Of a DNA stretch of 5,351 bases, positions 1 through 5,351 are shown in pieces (position 1 is the stretch's first letter; every line of letters starts with the position of its first letter). The stretch comes from Acidobacteriota bacterium (GTDB lineage Bacteria; Acidobacteriota; Thermoanaerobaculia; Multivoradales; JAHEKO01), in the NCBI GenBank assembly GCA_006227875.1, contig SBFI01000143.1, positions 1 through 5,351 of the forward strand, written 5' to 3'. The translations under genes were made by a program, and so were the position numbers. The notes below the pieces were generated by a model. That model saw nothing but the letters and a program-made list of their open reading frames with translations, did not search any database and was not told the origin of the DNA.

Positions 1-356
1 GTGCGCACGAACGCGGGTAGACCCCAGGGATCCTTGGTAGAGCCCAACCCGGTCACCGTGCCGTTGTTGTTGATCGCTCTTGGTTGCAGGTGGTGCCAGC
101 CGTCGTGGGTCAGGAGCTGCAGTCCTTTGGCGTCCGACCACAGATAGCCGTCGGTCACCCCGTCGATCGCGAGCTTCATGACGATCTCACCGAGATCGTT
201 GACGTCGAAGGCTACGCCCTCATCGGCGCTTAGCAATGCGGTGAGGTCGAGGACCTCGTACTCGGGAGCGCTCTGGCCGAGCAATTCCGCACCGCTGGCC
301 GGCACCAGGAGTAGGCAGACCACGGTCACTACACGGACAATCGAAGAATTTTCCAT
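1..356 (-). CDS. Secreted HAF-repeat-like protein, N-terminal part (cut by left edge)
   Basis: The first 118 codons of a minus-strand gene are visible; the rest lies beyond base 1. The protein begins MENSSIVRVV and continues with a hydrophobic stretch (about residues 6-19) ending near PASGAE, which looks like a Sec signal peptide with cleavage around residues 22-28. After it come two copies of a motif typical of the 'extracellular repeat, HAF family': FDVNDLGEIV (50-59) followed by GYLWSDAKGL (70-79), and AINNNGTVTG (94-103) followed by PAFVR (114-118). The pattern is A-x-x-N-x-x-G-x-V-x-G, then an aromatic segment resembling the family's AF-x-W. The function of this family is not established; it is usually exported or cell-surface. 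The ATG is chosen because AAGGAGG lies just upstream (360-366) and because it gives a signal peptide; the spacing of 3 nt is short. GTG codons at positions 10 and 12 would remove the arginine of the signal peptide's N-region and are less likely. The family call is moderate because only two repeats are seen. Confidence 0.68.
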   Translation of the reverse strand, partial: MENSSIVRVVTVVCLLLVPASGAELLGQSAPEYEVLDLTALLSADEGVAFDVNDLGEIVMKLAIDGVTDGYLWSDAKGLQLLTHDGWHHLQPRAINNNGTVTGLGSTKDPWGLPAFVR

Positions 357-359
357 TGT

Positions 360-366
360 CCTCCTT
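360..366 (-). promoter_or_regulatory. Ribosome binding site of the HAF-like gene
   Basis: On the minus strand the bases read AAGGAGG, then ACA, then ATG. The match to the anti-Shine-Dalgarno sequence is full length, but the 3-nt spacer is shorter than usual. It supports the ATG at 356 as the start. Confidence 0.6.
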
Positions 367-437
367 CTTTGACGTGCTGGCGAGGATGCCGGCACGAAAC
401 GAAACCCGCTCGCTAACGGGCAATTTCCCCGAGGCCT

Positions 438-443
438 ATTTTA
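438..443 (-). promoter_or_regulatory. Possible -10 element upstream of the HAF-like gene
   Basis: The minus strand reads TAAAAT (5 of 6 matches to TATAAT) inside an otherwise GC-rich stretch, about 80 bases before the ATG at 356. No good -35 hexamer is found at 16-18 bases; TTGAAG lies only 10 bases upstream. A 10-base palindrome (463-472) falls where the -35 region would be. This is a weak prediction from base composition and position only. Confidence 0.25.
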
Positions 444-537
444 GCACGAGGCTCTTCAAGCCCCATCGATGGAAAGACATATGCAAATACATCAATACTC
501 GATCCAACTTCTGCTGGCTCTCAGGAAGCGCCTCGAT

Positions 538-2298
538 TCAGCTGCCGGCAGTTTCCGGTGGGGCCGGAGGTGGGTTGCGACGGTCTGGGGGTACCAGCAG
601 CGGCTCCTCCGGGTCTTCCCGGTAGTGGGGCGACATGATCTGGATGCCGTACTCGTTGAACAGATCCTGAATATTGGCGTGGAGAGTCGAGAGAACCCGG
701 CCCCGGGTCTCGGGCTGATCGATGACCGCCATCAGGCGGTACTCCGGATAGAAGTCGGACAGTCCCGTTTGCAGGACAAAAGGAGCCGGCTCGTCGCGCA
801 AGCCCGGGGTTCGCTCCGCGGCCTCGACGAGCAGTGCCTGCACCTGGCGCCAGGGTGTGTCGTAGCCGATCGTGACGGTGGTGTTGATCGCCACACCTTC
901 ATCGGAGAAGCGGGTGAAATTGATGGTCTCCTTGGAGATGACCACGGCGTTGGGAACAGTCACCTCCTCACGGGCTATCGTACGGATTTTGGTCGACAAG
1001 ATACCCACATCGAGGACGGTTCCCTCCACGTCCCCGACCCGAACAAAATCGTCGACCCTCAAGGCGCGCGAGTAGGTCAGCATCAGCCCGCTCATGGCCT
1101 GGTTGACCACCCCGGTCGACCCCAGCGAAAGCACGGCACCCACGAAGACACTCAAGCCCTTGAAGGCCATCGAGTTGCTGCCGGGAATGTGCGGATAGGC
1201 GAGGACGATCGCCAACAGCCAGAGCGCGGCGATCACCAAACGCCGTGTGACCCCTGCGGTCTCGGGATAGATCCCCGGTACATCGATCCGCCCGGCCTCG
1301 ACCGCCGCAAACACCATGTCGACTATCTTGCTGGCGGTGCGTGTCAGCACGAAGATGACAACGACTATGAACAGCCCCGGGATTGCTGCGACTATGCCGT
1401 TGCCCATCCAGGCAGCCGTTGCGAGTAGGAAATCGCCGAGCGCTTCGCCCCAGGGACGGGTAAAGGGAAATCTCCTCAGCACAAAAGTGAGCCAGAGGTA
1501 GGTGATCACCAGCGCAACCGCAACAAAGAGCAGGGAGACGAGACGCCGAGAGAGATCGATGATCCTCCGACGCTGTTCTCTGGCGGTGGCAATACGACCG
1601 GCGACGGATTTCTGGAGCTTTGTACCCGTCGCCTTCACAAAGCGTCGCTCGATGGCCTGTCGCAGCTTCCGCAAAACCCACAACAGAAGAACGTACAGCG
1701 CAGTGGCGATCACGGAGGCGACCAGGCTGATAGCCAGCTCCCTGGGTCTGCTTAGCTCCGTCACCTCCGCCAGGGCCTTCTCGAGGTTGCCGGCCGCCGC
1801 CATGGCACGTTCCTCGAGGGTCTGGCCCGCTACCTGGTCGAGGTCACCCTTGGTGATGACCAGAACCGGGCGATCGTTCACCAGGACAAAAATCGAGTCC
1901 CCGACTCTGAGCGTCCCCACCCGGTCGATGGCACCGGCCTTGACCCGTTCCTGGATCCTATTGCCGGCGTCGGCGACACGGCTCGAGGGTGGAAGACCCA
2001 TGATCTCGGCACGGAACCGAGTGATCTTTCGATTCATGAACTCGAGATCGGCATGGTCGTCGACCGGCGCCACGGCCACCATGTCGTCGGTGATGGTGAT
2101 CCCGGTCGGCTCCTCCGCCGGTATCTCGGGTGGGCTCTCTGGAGGCGGTGGGGTGGTCTCTTCGGCTGTGAGCTCCGATTCCTGTCCCAGTAGAGGAGTC
2201 TGACTGCCGACGATCGCCGCAACGACCAGAAACAACAGCCAAAGCCAGGGCCGTCGAGCGCGAGGTAGAGGACGAGGGGAGAGACTCGATGGAATCAC
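538..2298 (-). CDS. MscS-family mechanosensitive ion channel, large form
   Basis: A 586-residue membrane channel expected to open when the inner membrane is stretched, releasing solutes during osmotic downshock. Counting from the GTG: a signal-peptide-like hydrophobic segment (17-33, WLWLLFLVVAAIVG) after an arginine-rich start; a Pro/Glu-rich linker (about 45-65, with PPPPESPP); a probable periplasmic domain (66-185) with VGTLRVGDSIFVLV and an EERA segment; then membrane segments near 186-209, 252-274, 290-320 and 351-369. The pore helix is about 380-411 (LSLGSTGVVNQAMSGLMLTY), followed by the MscS beta domain (415-460, with RVGDVEGTVLDVGILSTKIR and VTVPN) and an alpha/beta C-terminal domain to about 560. 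The tail is proline-rich (PPDRRNPPPAPPE). E. coli MscS has 286 residues and three membrane helices, so this belongs with the longer MscS-like channels. The start is the GTG at 2298, preceded by AGGAGG and 5 bases; an ATG 15 codons upstream lacks such a site. The gene stands alone after a hairpin that follows the reductase gene. The gating stimulus and ion preference cannot be read from sequence. Confidence 0.92.
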   Translation of the reverse strand: MIPSSLSPRPLPRARRPWLWLLFLVVAAIVGSQTPLLGQESELTAEETTPPPPESPPEIPAEEPTGITITDDMVAVAPVDDHADLEFMNRKITRFRAEIMGLPPSSRVADAGNRIQERVKAGAIDRVGTLRVGDSIFVLVNDRPVLVITKGDLDQVAGQTLEERAMAAAGNLEKALAEVTELSRPRELAISLVASVIATALYVLLLWVLRKLRQAIERRFVKATGTKLQKSVAGRIATAREQRRRIIDLSRRLVSLLFVAVALVITYLWLTFVLRRFPFTRPWGEALGDFLLATAAWMGNGIVAAIPGLFIVVVIFVLTRTASKIVDMVFAAVEAGRIDVPGIYPETAGVTRRLVIAALWLLAIVLAYPHIPGSNSMAFKGLSVFVGAVLSLGSTGVVNQAMSGLMLTYSRALRVDDFVRVGDVEGTVLDVGILSTKIRTIAREEVTVPNAVVISKETINFTRFSDEGVAINTTVTIGYDTPWRQVQALLVEAAERTPGLRDEPAPFVLQTGLSDFYPEYRLMAVIDQPETRGRVLSTLHANIQDLFNEYGIQIMSPHYREDPEEPLLVPPDRRNPPPAPPETAGS

Positions 2299-2303
2299 GT
2301 TGA

Positions 2304-2309
2304 CCTCCT
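2304..2309 (-). promoter_or_regulatory. Ribosome binding site fixing the GTG start of the MscS-like gene
   Basis: AGGAGG followed by TCAAC and then GTG on the minus strand: a perfect Shine-Dalgarno with 5-base spacing. It decides for GTG at 2298 over the in-frame ATG at 2343, which would translate through this site and place a polar 15-residue extension before the signal-like segment. Confidence 0.85.
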
Positions 2310-2356
2310 GAATGGATAGTTGGCCTGTAGCCGAACCCTTCAACTTGGATGGTGCA

Positions 2357-2362
2357 ATTCTA
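2357..2362 (-). promoter_or_regulatory. Possible -10 element for the MscS-like gene
   Basis: The minus strand reads TAGAAT (5 of 6 to TATAAT), 58 bases before the GTG at 2298 and directly after the GC-rich hairpin. The -35 position would fall inside the hairpin and shows no consensus, so support is weak. A second candidate start, TTGAAG at a -35-like position closer to the gene, lacks a good -10. Confidence 0.2.
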
Positions 2363-2363
2363 T

Positions 2364-2390
2364 CCGGAGACCGGGGCGGCCCGGTCCCGG
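2364..2390 (-). terminator. GC-rich hairpin after the aldo/keto reductase gene, probable terminator
   Basis: The arms GACCGGG (2369-2375) and CCCGGTC (2380-2386) are perfectly complementary around a 4-base GCGG loop. The stem continues with CCGG (2364-2367) pairing to CCGG (2387-2390), leaving A2368 bulged, for 11 paired positions in all. It lies about 50 bases past the reductase stop and before the MscS-like gene. There is no run of U after the stem on the minus strand (the sequence continues ATAGAATTG), so it is not a classic intrinsic terminator; it could also stabilise the 3' end of the upstream mRNA. The structure is certain from sequence; the role is inferred from position. Confidence 0.55.
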
Positions 2391-2438
2391 AGAGAGGGAA
2401 GGATTAGAGCGGTTACGGCGCCGAACCGTGCAGGCTGG

Positions 2439-3461
2439 TCAAGCTCGCCAACGACGAAAGAACAGCGACTGCCGATGGACTGGCTCGGCCCGTTCTTCTA
2501 GCTGCGCGAGCTGGGTGTCGTTCAACGGCGTAAAAGAGCGCGCGATCTCGATGTTTTCCTCGAGCTGGGCGATGGAGTCGCAGCCAACGATGACGGTGCT
2601 CACCGGCAGCGACAACACGTATCGCATGGCCTCGCGCATGTCGAGCGTCCCGGGTACCGATTCGGCATAGCGTGAGCTGGGATCCTTTGGCGTCTTCCAC
2701 GACTTGAGGATCAGCCCGCGGGCCGGGATCTTCATCCCGATGATCCCCATCTCCCGCTCCACGGCCAGCGGCAGCAGCTTGGCCTTGAAGCTGAGGTGGT
2801 GCGGGTCGGCGGCATTGAGCGCCAGAAGGATGGTGTCAAAGGGGAACCGCTCGATGGCCTCTATCAACACATCCGGATCGGCGTGTCCCGAGATCCCGAG
2901 ATAGCGGACGATCCCTTGATCACGTGCCTCCACCAGAGCCTCGATAGCACCCCCCGGGGCAAAGGCCTGCTCGACCTGCTCCATTCGCGACAGGGCGTGC
3001 AGCTGCCACAGGTCGATGTGGTCGGTTTTCAAAAGATCCAGCGAGCGCTCGAGCAGTTTCATCGAGCCGTCTCGAGTGCGGTCGTGGGTTTTGGTGGCGA
3101 GAAAGACCTGCGAGCGCCGGTCCTTCATGACCTCACCAAAGTAACGCTCGCTCCACCGCTCCTCGGTACCGCCATAGCGGGCCGAGGTGTCGACGTAGTT
3201 GACACCCATGTCCAGAGCCCTCTCGATCAGCGGCACCGCGGCATCGAAGTTGTCGGCCTGCTCGATCGCCGCCTGGCCGCCGAGGCTGAAGATCCCAACC
3301 TGGAAGCCGGTCGCCCCGAGGTTGCGGGTGGGCATCGCCTCGCGAGTAGCGGGGTTGCTCGGCAGTTTGGGCAGGACCTTGGGTGTCTCGGCCATCACCC
3401 CCCGGGCCACGAAACCGGCCGCCGCAGCGGTACCGAGCTTGAGAGCGTCGCGTCGTTTCAT
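2439..3461 (-). CDS. Tat-exported aldo/keto reductase
   Basis: A 340-residue NAD(P)H-dependent oxidoreductase of the aldo/keto reductase superfamily, which reduces aldehydes or ketones; the substrate is unknown. The N-terminus MKRRDALKLG followed by an Ala-rich stretch to VMAETP (residues 1-26) is a twin-arginine signal, so the enzyme is probably folded with its cofactor and moved to the periplasm. The (beta/alpha)8 barrel starts near 45 (TRNLGATGFQV). The catalytic tetrad is complete: D91 and Y96 in YVDTSARYG, K124 in LATKT, H155 in LWQLHAL. Cofactor-binding features near the C-terminus include IGMKIPARG (241-249) and VIVGCDSIAQLEENI (290-304). The chain ends with a basic RQSLFFRRWRA tail. 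The start is the ATG at 3461: AGAGGA lies 7 bases upstream and the Tat signal begins exactly there. A longer in-frame reading from 3677 would run through the STAS gene and bury the signal. It follows the STAS gene by 13 bases and is almost certainly translated from the same mRNA. Confidence 0.94.
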   Translation of the reverse strand: MKRRDALKLGTAAAAGFVARGVMAETPKVLPKLPSNPATREAMPTRNLGATGFQVGIFSLGGQAAIEQADNFDAAVPLIERALDMGVNYVDTSARYGGTEERWSERYFGEVMKDRRSQVFLATKTHDRTRDGSMKLLERSLDLLKTDHIDLWQLHALSRMEQVEQAFAPGGAIEALVEARDQGIVRYLGISGHADPDVLIEAIERFPFDTILLALNAADPHHLSFKAKLLPLAVEREMGIIGMKIPARGLILKSWKTPKDPSSRYAESVPGTLDMREAMRYVLSLPVSTVIVGCDSIAQLEENIEIARSFTPLNDTQLAQLEERAEPVHRQSLFFRRWRA

Positions 3462-3468
3462 TTTGCCG

Positions 3469-3474
3469 TCCTCT
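3469..3474 (-). promoter_or_regulatory. Ribosome binding site of the reductase, next to the STAS stop codon
   Basis: AGAGGA on the minus strand sits immediately after the TAG stop of the STAS gene (3475-3477) and 7 bases before the reductase ATG. It supports the start at 3461 and suggests translational coupling between the two genes. Confidence 0.7.
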
Positions 3475-3822
3475 CTAGTCCGATTCGACCTCGAGTGCGG
3501 CGATGGCCTCGTCGATGTCGTCGAAGAGCTCGAGGACTCCGAGCAGGTTGGTGATTTGGAGAACCGTGGCCACCTTGGCGGGAAGCCCCACCAGCAACAG
3601 TCGGCCGCCGGCGTTGGTGACACTGGCGTGTGCCGCCACCAGCTCGCCGATACCCGAGGAGTCGAGCCTGGTGACACCCCTCATGTTGAGAAGGATATTT
3701 TTCGCGCCCGCCTGCCGCGCCTCGTTGATGGTGTCACGCATCTTGGCGTCGTAGCCGATCGTCACCTTACCGGCGATGTCGACGACGACGGTCTCGCTCT
3801 GCTGTCCACCCTCGTTGTCCAT
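3475..3822 (-). CDS. Single-domain STAS protein (anti-sigma factor antagonist type)
   Basis: A 115-residue cytoplasmic protein consisting of one STAS domain, the size of SpoIIAA/RsbV-type proteins. Such proteins bind an anti-sigma factor or other kinase partner and are switched off when that kinase phosphorylates a conserved serine. The core signature is visible: ILLNMRGVTRLDSSGIGELV (43-62), in which DSSG (54-57) holds the phosphoacceptor; by alignment with SpoIIAA Ser58 the second serine, S56, is the likely site. The following AGGRLLLVGLP (71-81) and the LGVLELFDDIDEAIAAL end (94-110) match the last strand and helix of the fold. The ATG at 3822 is preceded by AAGGGG with 8 bases of spacing. 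It is the first gene of the pair with the Tat reductase. No anti-sigma kinase, PP2C phosphatase or sigma factor lies in the window, so its partners are elsewhere, and control of transcription is inferred from the family only. Residue S56 is intact, so phospho-regulation is possible. Confidence 0.94.
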   Translation of the reverse strand: MDNEGGQQSETVVVDIAGKVTIGYDAKMRDTINEARQAGAKNILLNMRGVTRLDSSGIGELVAAHASVTNAGGRLLLVGLPAKVATVLQITNLLGVLELFDDIDEAIAALEVESD

Positions 3823-3830
3823 GTTCGATG

Positions 3831-3836
3831 CCCCTT
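3831..3836 (-). promoter_or_regulatory. Ribosome binding site of the STAS gene
   Basis: AAGGGG on the minus strand, 8 bases before the ATG at 3822. It is a moderate Shine-Dalgarno match and agrees with the length expected for a single STAS domain. Confidence 0.55.
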
Positions 3837-3852
3837 GAAGGTTTTTACGGCT

Positions 3853-3868
3853 TCCGACTGTAGTCGGA
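3853..3868. repeat. Perfect 16-base dyad in the divergent intergenic region
   Basis: TCCGACT (3853-3859), GT, AGTCGGA (3862-3868): two 7-base arms with a 2-base centre. It lies 30 bases upstream of the STAS start and about 70 bases upstream of the transporter start. A 2-base loop is too tight for a stable RNA hairpin with all pairs formed, so a protein-binding operator is at least as likely. A smaller inverted repeat, AGCAA-G-TTGCT (3879-3889), lies beside it. No regulator is encoded nearby that would identify the binding protein. Confidence 0.5.
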
Positions 3869-3901
3869 GTTTAGCAGCAGCAAGTTGCTCTTCGAGGCCT
3901 G

Positions 3902-3931
3902 TTGGCCGCTGGGGCGAATTTGTCTTACAAT
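3902..3931 (+). promoter_or_regulatory. Probable promoter of the transporter gene
   Basis: TACAAT (3926-3931) matches TATAAT in 5 of 6 positions. A weak -35, TTGGCC (3902-3907, 3 of 6), lies 18 bases upstream. Transcription would start about 7-8 bases after the -10, at or next to the GTG at 3939. There is no Shine-Dalgarno in front of that GTG, which fits a leaderless mRNA. The -10 and its position are seen; the start site is inferred. Confidence 0.45.
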
Positions 3932-3938
3932 CGCCAGC

Positions 3939-5351
3939 GTGAGCGAAAAGAGCGATCAGCGCAATATTCTCGAGCGCTTCCTCGGAATCTTTACCGAGGT
4001 GCGCGCCGGCGAGGGTGGACTTACCCTCGCTATGGCCTTTCTCATCTTCCTGTTGCTGGCTGCCTACTATCTGATGCGGCCGGTGCGCGAGGCGCTAATC
4101 CTCCAGCAGGGCGGTGCCGAGGCCAAGGCCTACTTGTCGGCCGTCATGGCCGTTCTCCTCTATTTCCTCGTCCAGGGCTATGCAAAGCTGGTCTCACGCT
4201 ACGAGCGGACGCGGCTGATCACGGTCGTGACCTTCATCTTCGTCGGCTGCCTGGTCGCCTTCTGGATCCTGAGCCGGCTGGGGGTTCCCTATTTGGGGTA
4301 CGCGTTCTTTGTCTGGGTGGGCATCTTCAGTGTCATGGTGGTGGCCCAGTTCTGGTCGTACGCCAACGATGTCTACAGCAACGAAGCTGGTAAACGCCTC
4401 TTTCCGCTGGTCGGTTTTGGCGGCATGTTGGGCGCCTTTGTGGGGGCGGACTTTTCCGACCGGTTGTTGGAGCTCGTCAACGTCTACGAAATGCTGTTGA
4501 TCGCAGCGGTGATCTTGGTCGTATGCATCGTCATCACCAATCTCATCTCGCTCAAGGTCTGGGGCCGACAGCAGATACGGGTGGGCCAGCAATCTCTGGA
4601 GGCCTGGTTGGGGGAGCGCAAGGCTCGCAAGGAGAGAGAGAAGCTGGCCTTTGGTGTGCTGAGAGAGCACAAGTATCTCTGGTACATCGCCATGCTCATT
4701 TTGGTGCTCAACCTGGTCAACACCACTGGGGAGTACATCCTCGGCCGGCTGGTGGAGGATTTTGGCGCGGAGCAGGTCGAGCTGGCGGTCTCCGATGCCA
4801 ATAGCCTCGGGACCAACCTTCAGTTCGGAGACCGCGACCTCGGGGATCCCAATTCACCGGAAGCGCAGGACGACTTCGTCCAGTCGACCATCGGCAACTT
4901 CTACGCCGGCTTTTTTCGCTGGATGAACCTGCTGGGGATGTTTCTCCAGCTCTTTGTCGTCGGCCGGTTGGTGCAGTACGGCGGCATCAGGGCCGGTCTC
5001 TACTGGCTACCGATCATCGCGCTGGGGACCTATGGTCTGGTCTTCTTGCTGCCGATCCTCAAGTATGTCCGCATCGGCAAGATCTTCGAGAACGCTTCGG
5101 ACTACTCGATCAACAAGACGACGGTGCAGATGCTATTTCTGCCGACCTCCCGCGACGTCAAGTACAAGGCCAAGCAGGCGATCGACAGCTTCTTTCAGCG
5201 GGTTGGAGACGTGGCTTCGGCGGTCGTCGTCTTTGTCGGCACCATGGTGCTCAACCTCGATGCGCGCGGCTTCGCCCTGGTGAACATCCTCTTTATTGTC
5301 GGTTGGTTCTTCCTGGTCCGCGGCATCGTCAGCGAGCACCGCGAGATCGAA
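3939..5351 (+). CDS. TLC-type nucleotide (NTP/NDP) translocase-like membrane transporter, cut by right edge
   Basis: An open frame of 471 codons runs from a GTG at 3939 to the window end with no stop, encoding a polytopic membrane protein. It resembles the ATP/ADP (NTP/NDP) translocase family of plastids, Rickettsia and Chlamydia. Three blocks support this: YLMRPVREALIL then GGAEAKAYL (44-66), aligning with the family's LR-x-x-KD-x-LVV and GAE region; FWSYANDVYS then GKRLFPLVGFGG (138-162), aligning with FWGFAN and the EAKRFY-LFGLG block; and LPTSRDVKYKAKQAIDSFFQ (401-420), aligning with the KGKAAIDV region. Membrane segments lie near 28-46, 66-84, 92-112, 117-138, 155-172, 184-206, 247-263, 322-345, 350-375, 423-440 and 443-463. 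A charged loop (207-245) and a long acidic, hydrophilic loop (268-318) interrupt them. From memory of the family, the first lysine of the signature is Arg (R50) here, so the substrate may differ from ATP/ADP. The start is the first plausible codon after the promoter; no ATG lies upstream in frame. It is transcribed away from the STAS gene. Family call good, substrate unknown. Confidence 0.82.
   Translation, partial: MSEKSDQRNILERFLGIFTEVRAGEGGLTLAMAFLIFLLLAAYYLMRPVREALILQQGGAEAKAYLSAVMAVLLYFLVQGYAKLVSRYERTRLITVVTFIFVGCLVAFWILSRLGVPYLGYAFFVWVGIFSVMVVAQFWSYANDVYSNEAGKRLFPLVGFGGMLGAFVGADFSDRLLELVNVYEMLLIAAVILVVCIVITNLISLKVWGRQQIRVGQQSLEAWLGERKARKEREKLAFGVLREHKYLWYIAMLILVLNLVNTTGEYILGRLVEDFGAEQVELAVSDANSLGTNLQFGDRDLGDPNSPEAQDDFVQSTIGNFYAGFFRWMNLLGMFLQLFVVGRLVQYGGIRAGLYWLPIIALGTYGLVFLLPILKYVRIGKIFENASDYSINKTTVQMLFLPTSRDVKYKAKQAIDSFFQRVGDVASAVVVFVGTMVLNLDARGFALVNILFIVGWFFLVRGIVSEHREIE

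Larger units (their letters stand above)
357..537. other. Intergenic region between mscS-like gene and HAF-like gene
   Basis: These 181 bases separate the stop of the channel gene from the start of the HAF-like gene, both on the minus strand. They hold the HAF ribosome binding site, the AT-rich TAAAAT, a perfect palindrome CCATCGATGG (463-472), a short palindrome TGCCGGCA (387-394), and a weak imperfect hairpin just after the channel stop (arms 516-521 and 527-532, one mismatch, no U-tract). The hairpin is too poor to call a terminator. No small gene with a supported start was found on either strand. Confidence 0.5.

Noticed and set aside
531..550. Possible terminator directly after the MscS-like stop codon
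   Set aside because: Only a 6-base stem with one mismatch is found nearby (arms 516-521 and 527-532), with no U-tract.
469..1428. Long plus-strand open frame (319 codons) opposite the MscS-like gene
   Set aside because: It lies antisense to the 3' half of a clear MscS gene, has no ribosome binding site, and its His/Asp/Gly/Arg-rich composition is typical of the reverse strand of a GC-rich gene.
2299..2343. 15-codon N-terminal extension of the MscS-like protein starting at ATG 2343
   Set aside because: The extension would run over a perfect AGGAGG placed 5 bases before the GTG at 2298 and adds only polar residues before the signal-like segment.
3462..3677. 72-codon N-terminal extension of the aldo/keto reductase
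   Set aside because: It overlaps the STAS gene in another frame, is Ser/Thr/Pro-rich, and would bury the twin-arginine signal that starts at 3461.
2796..3942. Plus-strand open frames of about 250 codons across the reductase and STAS genes
   Set aside because: They lie antisense to two well-supported genes, match no recognisable protein family, and are explained by high GC third positions.
3902..4393. Plus-strand 163-codon frame overlapping the transporter start
   Set aside because: It is out of frame with the transporter motifs, Arg/Gly-rich, and stops inside the gene; the GTG frame carries the membrane segments and family signatures.
4194..4816. Minus-strand open frames of 158 and 110 codons opposite the transporter
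   Set aside because: They are antisense to the transporter, with charged low-complexity composition and no ribosome binding site.

Overview
The window looks like ordinary chromosomal DNA from a GC-rich, Gram-negative-type bacterium. One protein carries a twin-arginine export signal, one a probable Sec signal peptide, and one is a large MscS channel with an apparent periplasmic N-terminal domain. That gene content would fit Acidobacteriota or a similar environmental lineage, but this is inference: there is no rRNA or other marker gene. I see no mobile element, CRISPR array, tRNA, rRNA or origin.

Layout: five protein genes, two of them cut by the window edges. Four lie on the minus strand. Read in their own direction they are a single-domain STAS protein (3822-3475), a Tat-signal aldo/keto reductase (3461-2439), an MscS-family channel (2298-538) and the beginning of a secreted HAF-repeat-like protein (356-1, running off the left edge). 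The fifth gene diverges from them on the plus strand. It starts with GTG at 3939, runs off the right edge, and encodes a membrane protein resembling the TLC-type ATP/ADP (NTP/NDP) translocase family.

The STAS and reductase genes are 13 bases apart, and the reductase ribosome binding site fills that gap, so they are almost certainly co-transcribed. A strong GC-rich hairpin (2364-2390) follows the reductase and probably separates this pair from mscS. The channel gene has an excellent Shine-Dalgarno before a GTG, which makes it 586 residues rather than the longest possible reading of 601. The divergent intergenic region (3823-3938) holds a perfect 16-base dyad and a -10-like TACAAT placed so that the transporter transcript could begin at its GTG, i.e. 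be leaderless.

Functionally the genes touch signalling (STAS partner switching), redox chemistry (reductase), osmotic protection (MscS) and metabolite exchange (transporter), but nothing in the sequence ties them into one pathway. I do not see convincing evidence of an undescribed system. The points most worth a second look are the TLC-like carrier in an apparently non-host-restricted genome, its possible leaderless start, the STAS-reductase pairing, and the operator-like dyad.
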